Assembly: GCF_001661495.1 (NCBI RefSeq)
Contig: NZ_BDDT01000017.1
Location: 32,963 to 96,962 of the forward strand
Direction: 5' to 3'
Origin: Pseudoalteromonas prydzensis
Lineage (GTDB): Bacteria > Pseudomonadota > Gammaproteobacteria > Enterobacterales > Alteromonadaceae
DNA length: 64,000 nucleotides
The notes under the pieces were generated by a model. That model ran no database searches, was not told the origin of the DNA, and saw only the letters and a list, made by a program, of their open reading frames with translations. Positions within the stretch are counted from its first letter, which is position 1. Each line of letters opens with the position of its first letter. Positions 44,106 to 52,352 of the stretch are shown piece after piece. The position numbers and the translations under genes were made by a program.

Positions 44106-44876
44106 CTACATCGACGTTATTAGCGTTTTAAATTTCCCAACTAAACCAATATCATTAATATTTTTTTCAAGACCAATAAAATAGGATTGTTTTTCGTCAG
44201 CCCAAGATAAACTCGTGTACACATTATCGCTATTGTCTTTAAGTACGTAAAGGATGCCAGGATTGCTATTCACATGATAATTCACCGCGTCCGAATCAAT
44301 ATATACGGCACTGTTTTGGCTAAAACTAAATATTTCTATAATCACAATACCAAACGTATCATTTCTGACAACCTGAGTTAACTGATCCCAACCGCTACCA
44401 GCAATAAAATTTCCGCCAACTGTTTTACTCATAACAGTAAATTCTTGTTGCAACAATGTATTATCTAAAGCAACTGTGTCGCCTGCAAATTGCTGCGACA
44501 AATTAGTTTGGTCTGCGGTTGATTGCGCAGCCATAATTTCAGGTTTTAAGCTGTGCAGAAATAGTTCGTGGCCATATTTGTGCTCTGCAATTACTTTATC
44601 AATATCTTTGATCTGAGAAGAGTCTACTAACGCAAAACCATTCGTTTTCGTCTCTAAAGCAAGCCGTACATAGTCTGTATCTTGAGCTGCATTAACTTTA
44701 TCATGTTCGTGCAGGACAATTGGTGTTTCTTTAAAAGAGAACACCTGAGCGCCCTGCTGTTGCGTTGATTGCTCTGCAAGAAATGGATTAGAATTTAAAT
44801 CGGGTTCATTAGCAAAAGCTACAACTGAGAATGCAGCTGTCATAGTTGCACTGAAGATCACGTTACATTTTTTCAT
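44106..44876 (-). CDS. Hypothetical exported protein
   Basis: 256 residues from the ATG at 44876, chosen because AAAGAGCC lies at RBS distance (an ATG at 44894 would add six residues). The signal peptide MKKCNVIFSATMTAAFSVVAFA is followed by a polar, acidic sequence with no motif I recognise. The C-terminal half carries beta-strand alternation (GIVIIEIFSFSQNSAVYIDS, GILYVLKDNSDNVYTSLSW). A Cys lies only in the signal peptide. No neighbour gives a function. Confidence 0.65.
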   Translation of the reverse strand: MKKCNVIFSATMTAAFSVVAFANEPDLNSNPFLAEQSTQQQGAQVFSFKETPIVLHEHDKVNAAQDTDYVRLALETKTNGFALVDSSQIKDIDKVIAEHKYGHELFLHSLKPEIMAAQSTADQTNLSQQFAGDTVALDNTLLQQEFTVMSKTVGGNFIAGSGWDQLTQVVRNDTFGIVIIEIFSFSQNSAVYIDSDAVNYHVNSNPGILYVLKDNSDNVYTSLSWADEKQSYFIGLEKNINDIGLVGKFKTLITSM

Positions 44877-45060
44877 AATAGGCTCTTTATCCATAAAGTA
44901 GGCAATTAAGGGTGATTAACTAACAACCAGTATAGTCGATTAAACACCCAGCTTGTACCGATAATGATAAATTTATTTTTACTTTACATCATGATGCTCA
45001 GTTATAAACAGCAGCCTTTAAAGTATGTGTCTCCGTTATAAAATACCTTACAGGTACAAA

Positions 45061-45086
45061 AAAGCCCTATACGTATAGGGCTTTTC
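45061..45086. terminator. Terminator after DUF1439 lipoprotein gene
   Basis: A perfect palindrome AAAAGCCCTATAC/GTATAGGGCTTTT, symmetrical for both strands. Confidence 0.88.
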
Positions 45087-45105
45087 TGCATCTAAATAAT
45101 ATAGT

Positions 45106-45660
45106 TTAAATACTAGGTACTAATTTAATTGCGCCCTGCTCTACTTTCATATTTAAAGGCAGCTTACTTAATAACGCAACTTTAGGATCATTCATATTTA
45201 ATTTGTAAACCGGATTCACAGCTAAAAACCCGTTAATTACTTTCATTGCTTCATCATCAAGTACCGCTAAATTGCCTTTAAAGCCACCAGCGTCTATTGT
45301 TGAATCAAGCAGTTTTACATTGCGTAAAAATACCGCTTTCTTTTCACTATCATAAAAAGGCGCACCTTCTATTTGCAACTTTAAACGCACTGGGTATTTA
45401 AGTGCGAAGGCATTTACAACAGCACTTGAATCGGCACCAAGTACCACAACATCTCGATTATCAGGGCCAACATTAACACTTAAATCATTCACATCAAATT
45501 GCACTGGTAATCCCATCAAGCTCACTTTTTCACTGAACTTAGGTAATTGTTGGTTAAGCACTGTTTCTATTTCACTGCTTGTGAACGAGTAAACAGATAC
45601 ACCATTTGTAGTATTACATGCTGAAAGTAATAAACAGCCTACCAATAAAATATACTTCAT
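45106..45660 (-). CDS. DUF1439 lipoprotein
   Basis: 184 residues. A lipoprotein signal ends in LSAC at residue 15 (MKYILLVGCLLLSAC). The mature part resembles DUF1439 (E. coli YceB), a tubular lipid-binding-like fold proposed to act at the inner face of the outer membrane. Family-like blocks are EIETVLNQQLPKFSEKVSL and KYPVRLKLQIEGAPFY. The role is unknown. The YceB-type assignment is by pattern, not alignment. Confidence 0.78.
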   Translation of the reverse strand: MKYILLVGCLLLSACNTTNGVSVYSFTSSEIETVLNQQLPKFSEKVSLMGLPVQFDVNDLSVNVGPDNRDVVVLGADSSAVVNAFALKYPVRLKLQIEGAPFYDSEKKAVFLRNVKLLDSTIDAGGFKGNLAVLDDEAMKVINGFLAVNPVYKLNMNDPKVALLSKLPLNMKVEQGAIKLVPSI

Positions 45661-45709
45661 TATTTTTCCTTTACTGTATTCAAATATTAACGTTTAAACT
45701 TAATAAAAA

Positions 45710-45733
45710 TAAAGCCGCACAATGGCGGCTTTA
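45710..45733 (-). terminator. Terminator after DUF349 gene
   Basis: TAAAGCCGC/GCGGCTTTA with a 6-base loop; on the minus strand it is followed by TTTTTATTAAG. Confidence 0.85.
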
Positions 45734-45761
45734 TCATTCAATTTACTTGAGCCAACACCCG

Positions 45762-48446
45762 TTAAGCGTTAAAAATTACTTTTAAACGAGCCAGTGTGTC
45801 AGCATCAACTGAACCTTGGCTGAGTGCCAATAGTTGTTTTAAGTAATACTGTAAATCTGCTTGTTCACCACGATGTTTATCATCAAGCATTGCAACTTGC
45901 TCAGCCATGCGTGATACACCTTCAGGGCTGCTAACATTAGCAAGAATTTCCATTCTCACTAAGAGTTGTGCAACGCTTAACTTCGTATCGGCATTGCTTT
46001 GCCACTGTGCAGGAATAGCCTGTTGATTTTGTAGTGCAGTAAACAAGGCTGCGAAATCAGCTAGCGCTGCTTGCTCAGTAACAACAGTGAGTTTATCGTC
46101 AATATTAGCCAATAACTTTTGAATACGATTATTTAATTCTTTGCTACTTTCAAGTGCCACTACCTTAGTGCGTAAATCCAGTAATTGGGCTTTTTGATTA
46201 ACCGCTGCTAACGCGTCTTCAAGTTCAATTAACTGACTGGTTATTACCGCATTGTCGGCAGCTTGTTGCTCTTTGTATTGGGCAAACTCCTCACTGCGTT
46301 TCGCAAAGGTGACATCGTTAAATTGGCGGAATTTTTGCCATAACGCATTTTCAGCTTTGACCCCCGCAAAACCGATGTTCTGCCACTGCTGTTGTAACTC
46401 TTTTAGCTGCTGACATGCGTTCGCTAAATCATCACTTTGCGCTAACTGTTGCGCTTGCTCTACAAGTGCATTCTTTGCCGCCGCATTGCCTTTGTGAAAA
46501 GTATTTAGAGTATTAAATACGTGTTGCTGCTGCGCCTTATATTGTGTTTGTAATGCACGGTATACTTTAGGTTCTACATTGCCTGCATTACGCCACGCTT
46601 TATTGATACGATTGTATTGGCTTTCGAACTCTTTCCAATCAAAAGCATCGATTGTGGTGTCACTTTCATGCAATAACGTCATTTGCTGAATAATAGCTTC
46701 ACGCTCAAGCTTGGTTGCTTCGCGTTGCTGTTCAAGCTCAGCAAAATAGTCTCGACAAGGAGCAAATAATTGTTCTATCTTGTCATCAAATTCTTTGCCT
46801 TGTGCCTGCTCTTGCTCAGTATCTAAACGACCCAGCTCATTCCAACGACGGCGTAATGTTTTCACTTCACTTGCGCGCGATTTCGCATCCGTACACGGTT
46901 GTTCAAGTAATACCGTGATCTCACTCAGTAATTCTTCGCGTTTCGGTGCAGATGCATATTTTTGCCAATCACGGGCATTATCTAGTTGCTGTTCAAGATC
47001 TACTTTCAGTTTCTCAAGGCTTTGTTGGCTATTCGGTGTAAGACTCTCATATAACTCAATAAAGCCTTTAAAAACACCAAACGCAATATTAAAACGCCCT
47101 TGTTCAATTAAGCGCTTTACATCGCGTCCTTTACGAGCAGCAAGCTGTTGGTTTTTAGTTAACTTATCACTAATAGGCGCAACGGCTATTTTCCAGCGCT
47201 GTTGCTGCTGTGCAAGTTGCGCTTTAAAAGGCCCTTGCAAAGTCTTTGGTAACTGTGCCAACGGTGCTTTAGCAGCTTTATACGCTTGATTAAAATCACG
47301 TTCAGCGTCATCGTAATTTGTTTGCTCAATATCATCGGTACTGATGTTAGTCAGTTCTGTTAATGCGGCTTTAAATGCACTGATCGCTTCACTAAGTTCT
47401 GGTAATTTAGCGACTTGTTTAAACAAACTCGTTAATCGCGTGGTAATGTGTAGCTTCTGGGCATTATCTGCTAATTCACTTTGCGCCAAGCTGTCTTGCG
47501 CTTGCGCCACTTTAGCTTCTAACCAATCTTGTTGTATTTGTTCTGGTGTTTCTAAGCCCAGTTGCAATGCATTTTCAATTTCATCGCTGAGTGCTTCTAA
47601 ATTTGCCAGTGCTAAAAGCTGACGTTGTTGTAACGCCAAACGTTGCTGCTGCTGTTCATGTTCAGCCTGTAGTTGATGCACTAACTCATTTAGCTTGTCG
47701 GTCAACACAGTGTATTTGGCTGCAACTGTGTCACGTTGTTCAGGACTTAACCAAGTCAGTTCTAGCGCTTGCCATTGATTCGTTAACTCACCGTATTGTT
47801 GAGTCACCACGGCAAAATCTTGCTTTTCACGTAATGCATTGAGTTTTGCCAAAATAACACGGGTGTCATTTTGCACTTGTAATGGCATTTCAATTGCTAA
47901 GCGTTCATTTTCAATATGCGTTTCAAGGGCGACTTTTGCATCCCCTTGTGCATGCTTTACTAAGTTTTTGACTAATTGATGCGTGATCACTTGCTCTACA
48001 AGATACATTTGTAGTTCAGTTGAGCCTTCTTTAAACGCTTTTTCAACTAGTTTTGGGTTAGCTAAACGTTTTAAAAGTTTTGCTCTTACTTGCAGTTCTT
48101 TTTCTGCAAATGCTAACTTCTCAAGGGTTTTAACTGGTGCAAAACGCTCTATATATTCGTTTTTAATTTGGCTAGACAATTTACTTTCATCACTTAACAC
48201 TGCGCTAGATATATGTTGCTCTGCCAGTTCTTTTAAGCTTTGATCTTGTTTATACGCCTGCCACCACAGCACTAAATCGTTTATTTTAGTCAGTGCTTTT
48301 TTACGAATTTCTGCAGAACTATCTTCAAGTGCTAATGTATTTAAAATAGTCGCATCACGCTCTACATCGAGATTCTCAATGGCCTCTAAACGTACTTGTT
48401 GCTTTGGGTGCTTCCACTTCGGGGTAAAAAGGTGTTTAAAGATCAT
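45762..48446 (-). CDS. DUF349 domain protein
   Basis: 894 residues from the ATG at 48446 (MIFKHLFTPKWKHPKQQVRL); a GTG two codons earlier is also open. The N-terminus contains HEAT-like repeats (RLEAIENL; EIRKKALTKINDL), and the rest is long coiled-coil with several DUF349 repeats (for example RRRWNELGRLDTEQ; LKELQQQWQNIGFAG). The function is unknown; the family is linked to cell-envelope stress only loosely. It is the last gene of the zinc-ribbon-yeaC-DUF349 operon, overlapping yeaC by 11 bases. Confidence 0.86.
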   Translation of the reverse strand: MIFKHLFTPKWKHPKQQVRLEAIENLDVERDATILNTLALEDSSAEIRKKALTKINDLVLWWQAYKQDQSLKELAEQHISSAVLSDESKLSSQIKNEYIERFAPVKTLEKLAFAEKELQVRAKLLKRLANPKLVEKAFKEGSTELQMYLVEQVITHQLVKNLVKHAQGDAKVALETHIENERLAIEMPLQVQNDTRVILAKLNALREKQDFAVVTQQYGELTNQWQALELTWLSPEQRDTVAAKYTVLTDKLNELVHQLQAEHEQQQQRLALQQRQLLALANLEALSDEIENALQLGLETPEQIQQDWLEAKVAQAQDSLAQSELADNAQKLHITTRLTSLFKQVAKLPELSEAISAFKAALTELTNISTDDIEQTNYDDAERDFNQAYKAAKAPLAQLPKTLQGPFKAQLAQQQQRWKIAVAPISDKLTKNQQLAARKGRDVKRLIEQGRFNIAFGVFKGFIELYESLTPNSQQSLEKLKVDLEQQLDNARDWQKYASAPKREELLSEITVLLEQPCTDAKSRASEVKTLRRRWNELGRLDTEQEQAQGKEFDDKIEQLFAPCRDYFAELEQQREATKLEREAIIQQMTLLHESDTTIDAFDWKEFESQYNRINKAWRNAGNVEPKVYRALQTQYKAQQQHVFNTLNTFHKGNAAAKNALVEQAQQLAQSDDLANACQQLKELQQQWQNIGFAGVKAENALWQKFRQFNDVTFAKRSEEFAQYKEQQAADNAVITSQLIELEDALAAVNQKAQLLDLRTKVVALESSKELNNRIQKLLANIDDKLTVVTEQAALADFAALFTALQNQQAIPAQWQSNADTKLSVAQLLVRMEILANVSSPEGVSRMAEQVAMLDDKHRGEQADLQYYLKQLLALSQGSVDADTLARLKVIFNA

Positions 48447-48717
48447 GTTCACTAAACCTTGCTATTTCGTTATCTGCGGTGAATTCTTTTTGCAATTGTG
48501 CTTTAGTTTTTTGCACCATTTCACCATTAGAACCAATGGTAAATTGCTCATTTGTTTGCGCAACTTTAGCTTGGTAAAGCATCACTAATTGCACTGTCTG
48601 CTGTTTTTGCTCATCACTTAACACAGTGCCATCAGGCCATTTTCCTGTTGCCGCACCATACTGTAAGCGTTCAAATAATTCTGGGGTAATTGTTTTTACA
48701 AGATTATCGATATTCAT
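48436..48717 (-). CDS. YeaC family protein (DUF1315)
   Basis: 93 residues. The sequence TPELFERLQYGAATGKWPDG is the conserved core of DUF1315/YeaC. It is cytoplasmic and of unknown function. It overlaps the DUF349 gene and follows the zinc-ribbon gene by 1 base. Confidence 0.86.
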   Translation of the reverse strand: MNIDNLVKTITPELFERLQYGAATGKWPDGTVLSDEQKQQTVQLVMLYQAKVAQTNEQFTIGSNGEMVQKTKAQLQKEFTADNEIARFSEHDL

Positions 48718-48718
48718 G

Positions 48719-49045
48719 TCATTTTTTCTTTTTCAGCATCACTAAAATAACGCGATTTATTAAATACCAAATACAGCCAATAGCGATGGCTGCAGCGCAT
48801 GCGTACCACGTTGGCGTTTCAGGTTCTGGGTGCAAAAAGTACAAGCTAAAGAAGCCAGCTAAAAATATGATTAGCGCAAAAAAAGAATGATTCATAAACA
48901 TTTGTTGTTTTTGAATACGTTTTTCGCGTGCTAGCTGTTGACGTTGCTCGTCATCAAGCTGCGCTACATTACTATCACAGTGTGGGCACTGTTTATGTTT
49001 ATCGGATATTGACTTATTACAACTAGGACAACTAACAATCGCCAT
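48719..49045 (-). CDS. Zinc-ribbon membrane protein
   Basis: 108 residues from the ATG at 49045, placed by GGAG upstream. The N-terminus has a zinc ribbon, CPSCNKSISDKHKQCPHC (two CxxC at about residues 6 and 20). Two transmembrane helices follow (FFALIIFLAGFFSLYFL; WYACAAAIAIGCIWYLI). The function is unknown. It leads the operon with yeaC and the DUF349 gene. Confidence 0.75.
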   Translation of the reverse strand: MAIVSCPSCNKSISDKHKQCPHCDSNVAQLDDEQRQQLAREKRIQKQQMFMNHSFFALIIFLAGFFSLYFLHPEPETPTWYACAAAIAIGCIWYLINRVILVMLKKKK

Positions 49046-49080
49046 CTCTCTCTCCATACTTTGCATAAAAATCTACGCAT

Positions 49081-49107
49081 AAAAAAGGCGCCCTGCGGCG
49101 CCCTTTA
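49081..49107 (-). terminator. Terminator after AGCS symporter
   Basis: On the minus strand GGGCGCC-GCAG-GGCGCC pairs and is followed by six T's. Confidence 0.88.
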
Positions 49108-49188
49108 TTGTACGTGTTTTATTTGTCGTTGTCTTTTTTCAATTACACCCAATCGGTGTGGATCAAAAAACAACTTTAATTACGTTGA

Positions 49189-50700
49189 TTAATCTTTAGA
49201 CTCGGCATCTTTAGCGTGTTTTGCTAGACGCTTTTCCCAGAAAGTCGCATTTTTGATACCTAACTTAACCGGATCAAATGTAATTGGACCGCCACTTTTC
49301 TTTTGGTCTTCATAGTCACGCAAACAGAGTAGTGCTGGTCTTGCGACAAAAAATATCGCTAAGATCCCGACAATATTGATCCACGCCATCAACCCTACGC
49401 CAATATCACCAATATTCCAGATATAGCCAGAGCTGTTAACCATGCCGTATGAGACCATAAACATAATCACTAACTTCACAATTACCAGTGGGATACTGCC
49501 TTTAAAGTAACGATTTAAATAGGCAACATTGGTTTCTGCAATATAGTAATAAGCAAGGATTGTAGTGAACGCGAAGAAAAATAATGCAATTCCAACAAAC
49601 GCTTCGCCAAAACCACCGAACACGCTAAATAAAGCCATTTGCGTAAAGGCGGCTGAGCCAACCTCCGTTGCAGCATCAACGTTTTGTACAATAAATTGCC
49701 CGGCTGGTAATTCACCAACCACATTGTATTGTTGGGTAATTAAAATCATTAGCGCGGTCGCTGTACAAACAAAAATTGTATCAACATACACAGAAAATGC
49801 CTGCACTAAGCCCTGTTGAGCTGGATGATCAACCTCTGCTGCAGCCGCTGCGTGCGGCCCAGTACCTTGACCTGCTTCGTTAGAATAAATACCGCGTTTT
49901 ACACCCCAACCAATAGCCGCACCAAAGCCAGCCTGAGCGGTAAATGCATCGCTGATAATCAACGAGAAAATTCCCGGTACTTTATCGATATTTAAAAATA
50001 CCACGATTAAAGCAAGTACAATGTAACCTAACGCCATAAATGGCACGACGATTTGGGTAAAGTTGGCAATACGTTTAATACCGCCAAATATAATAAACGC
50101 TAACACAATCAGGATGATTGCCAATGCAACCAGTTTAAAACTGCCTACATCACCAAAACTGGTCGTTACCATAGTGCCATCACCAAAAACTTGCGTAAAA
50201 GCGTTACCAACGGCATTCGCTTGTACGCCCGGTAAGAACACCCCACATGCAATAATTGCAGCGATGGCAAATAAAACAGCTAACCATTTTTGTTCTAAAC
50301 AACGGTCAAAATAATAAGCTGGGCCACCACGATATTGGCCGTCTTCTTCGGTTTTATAAATTTGCCCTAAGGTTGATTCTGCATACGCGGTACTTGAACC
50401 TAAAAAAGCCACGACCCACATCCAAAAAATAGCCCCTGGGCCACCAAAGCCAATGGCAGCTGCCACACCCGCAATATTACCTACACCTACTCGTCCAGAT
50501 AATGAAACCGCTAACGCCTGAAAAGACGAAATACCGGTATCTGAAGTATTTGGACTAAATAGGAGTTTACACATTTCCTTGAAATGTCTAATTTGAGCAA
50601 AACGGGTTAATACGGAATAAAAAAGACCTGCGCCTAGACATAAATAAATGAGTGCATTACTCCAAACAATGTCATTAACGGTGCTTACAAAAGCTTCCAT
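49189..50700 (-). CDS. Sodium:alanine/glycine symporter, AGCS family
   Basis: 503 residues, all in membrane helices (about 11). The AGCS signature is GRVGVGNIAGVAAAIGFGGP (near residue 69), with WGVKRGIYSNEAGQGTGPHA near 267. Transports alanine or glycine with sodium, consistent with a marine organism. The start MEAFVSTVNDIVW fits the family. The leader of about 300 bases (50701-51026) has no glycine riboswitch that I can recognise. Confidence 0.95.
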   Translation of the reverse strand: MEAFVSTVNDIVWSNALIYLCLGAGLFYSVLTRFAQIRHFKEMCKLLFSPNTSDTGISSFQALAVSLSGRVGVGNIAGVAAAIGFGGPGAIFWMWVVAFLGSSTAYAESTLGQIYKTEEDGQYRGGPAYYFDRCLEQKWLAVLFAIAAIIACGVFLPGVQANAVGNAFTQVFGDGTMVTTSFGDVGSFKLVALAIILIVLAFIIFGGIKRIANFTQIVVPFMALGYIVLALIVVFLNIDKVPGIFSLIISDAFTAQAGFGAAIGWGVKRGIYSNEAGQGTGPHAAAAAEVDHPAQQGLVQAFSVYVDTIFVCTATALMILITQQYNVVGELPAGQFIVQNVDAATEVGSAAFTQMALFSVFGGFGEAFVGIALFFFAFTTILAYYYIAETNVAYLNRYFKGSIPLVIVKLVIMFMVSYGMVNSSGYIWNIGDIGVGLMAWINIVGILAIFFVARPALLCLRDYEDQKKSGGPITFDPVKLGIKNATFWEKRLAKHAKDAESKD

Positions 50701-51026
50701 GGATATCCTCTATAGTTATATTTATTATTTATATAGTTACGATACTGTGCTTGAGCAACTCAGAATGCGCGACTGATTGCTAAGAAGTAATATGTCATTG
50801 GCAAAAGACACCAGCGCCTACTTCTCTTTTTAATTTATTGAATATTAACTTAAACAACCCAACCTTGTTAACAGTTAATTATCAAAATAGCGAATTATGC
50901 TGCACTAACTCAGATGTAAGCAATTAGGTGAATATCTATCGATAATCGTTACTACTGTGTTCGAAAGATATTCACCATTACATACTAAAAAAAGAAAAGG
51001 GCATCATTAAATGATGCCCTTTTCTA
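50701..51026. other. 326-base intergenic region between AGCS and M14 genes
   Basis: AT-rich. It holds the AGCS promoter and leader on the minus strand, with a stem AGAAGTA/TACTTCT (50783-50825 on plus), and an 11-bp inverted repeat GGTGAATATCT/AGATATTCACC (50927-50976). No gene of useful length and no riboswitch were found. The M14 terminator lies at its end. Confidence 0.6.
50995..51023 (-). terminator. Terminator after M14 carboxypeptidase
   Basis: AAAAGGGCATCATT/AATGATGCCCTTTT is a 14-bp perfect inverted repeat; the hairpin loop is about 5 bases. Confidence 0.9.
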
Positions 51027-52157
51027 TTAGCGTAGCTTGTCAACAACGTTGACGATGGCGGCCAGTGTATCTTGACCAAATTGATACGAGCGGCGATCTG
51101 ACCAGCCATAATCTGGATCAGGTAAGCCATCGTTATCTTTAAATGGCATTTCAACGGTATAAGCCAGTGCCTTAAACTCTTCTGCAACAGCAGATGAACC
51201 AACGGTTAGATTTGCTTGACCTGGCTCGTCTTTCGGGTAGCCATGCACATCTTGGAACTCAGGCGTAACGACATGTAAAGCGGCTTTAAAACTGTCTTCT
51301 AAGTCTTTTAGGCGCGCATCATAGCTTGGAATACCTTCACTGCCTGCAACAAAGTTATAGGGAATAGCTTCATCACCGTGAATATCTAAGTGCATATCAA
51401 CACCCGTCTCACGCATTTTGTTTAGTACTAAATACACTTCAGGACTATTTTCCATGCTCGGGGTTTGCCATTCACGGTTTAAATTCACGCCTTTGGCGTT
51501 AGTACGTAAATGACCGCGTACACTGCCATCAGGGTTCATATTTGGTACTATGTAGAAAACTGCTTTTGACAGTAATGCCGCTGCATGCGGGTCTTCATCA
51601 TCTAATAACTTATGCAATACGCCTTCAACAAACCATTCAGCCATTGTCTCGCCTGGGTGCTGACGGGCTGTGATCCAAATAGTTTTCTTGTTTTCATCGC
51701 TTTCGCCACCAATGCGCAATACGCTCATATCACGGCCATCAAGGGTTTCACCGAGTGTTTCAAGCTGACAAGCCTCTTGGCTTTGTGCCCAAGTGATCAA
51801 ATCTAAGTGGCGCTCATAACTGTATGGAGCAAAGTAAGCAAAATAAACGGTGCCGCACTCTGGCTCAATCTCAAATGATAACGTGCCATCATTATAGTTT
51901 GAAGGAACGCGAAACCATGTTTGGCGATCATACGAGGCAACCGCCTGATAGCCATCCCAACCATCTGGGTAAGCAGAATTTTCAAGATTATTAATATGTA
52001 GTTTGTGACTTTGAAAAGGGGTGGTTTCTAGACGAAAATGAAACCACTGAAAAAAATCAGATAAATGATCTTTATTGATCTCAAGTTGAATATTTAGTGG
52101 ATCGGTCGCGGCAATGACCTTGATATTGCCACTGTCAAAATTACTGGTGATTTTCAT
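51027..52157 (-). CDS. M14 family zinc carboxypeptidase
   Basis: 376 residues, no signal peptide, so cytoplasmic. An N-terminal beta-sandwich domain (about 1-120) precedes the carboxypeptidase fold, as in the cytosolic carboxypeptidase (AGBL/CCP) subgroup. The zinc and catalytic residues are visible: HPGE (in TARQHPGETMAEW), MNPDGSVRGHLRTNAKGVNLNREW, MHLDIHGDE, and YTVEMPFKDN (catalytic Glu). It removes C-terminal residues from peptides or proteins; the natural substrate is unknown. Confidence 0.93.
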   Translation of the reverse strand: MKITSNFDSGNIKVIAATDPLNIQLEINKDHLSDFFQWFHFRLETTPFQSHKLHINNLENSAYPDGWDGYQAVASYDRQTWFRVPSNYNDGTLSFEIEPECGTVYFAYFAPYSYERHLDLITWAQSQEACQLETLGETLDGRDMSVLRIGGESDENKKTIWITARQHPGETMAEWFVEGVLHKLLDDEDPHAAALLSKAVFYIVPNMNPDGSVRGHLRTNAKGVNLNREWQTPSMENSPEVYLVLNKMRETGVDMHLDIHGDEAIPYNFVAGSEGIPSYDARLKDLEDSFKAALHVVTPEFQDVHGYPKDEPGQANLTVGSSAVAEEFKALAYTVEMPFKDNDGLPDPDYGWSDRRSYQFGQDTLAAIVNVVDKLR

Positions 52158-52301
52158 TTTATTAAACCTATATATGAAAAGTTAATCGCTCACCTTTCGC
52201 TTGTTAGTGAGAAATCAAACAACGCCCCAATTTAAAGGACGCATTGTTATTAAAATGTAGCCTACCACATGGCTTTAGTTTTGAAAAAACATTCACGACT
52301 A

Positions 52302-52327
52302 AAAAAGCCAGCGAATGCTGGCTTTTT
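52302..52327 (-). terminator. Terminator after GAPDH
   Basis: AAAAAGCCAGC-GAAT-GCTGGCTTTTT, perfect stem with a T-run on the minus strand. Confidence 0.92.
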
Positions 52328-52352
52328 ATAAATATTTTTAAGCTATTGCCTA

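Noticed and set aside
46780..47289. 169-codon open frame on the plus strand
   Set aside because: It is antisense to the DUF349 coiled-coil gene, Ser- and Cys-rich, and arises from the codon bias of a Gln/Glu/Leu-rich protein on the other strand.
50701..50960. Glycine riboswitch before the AGCS symporter
   Set aside because: I cannot find the tandem aptamer core pattern; only a simple stem is seen.
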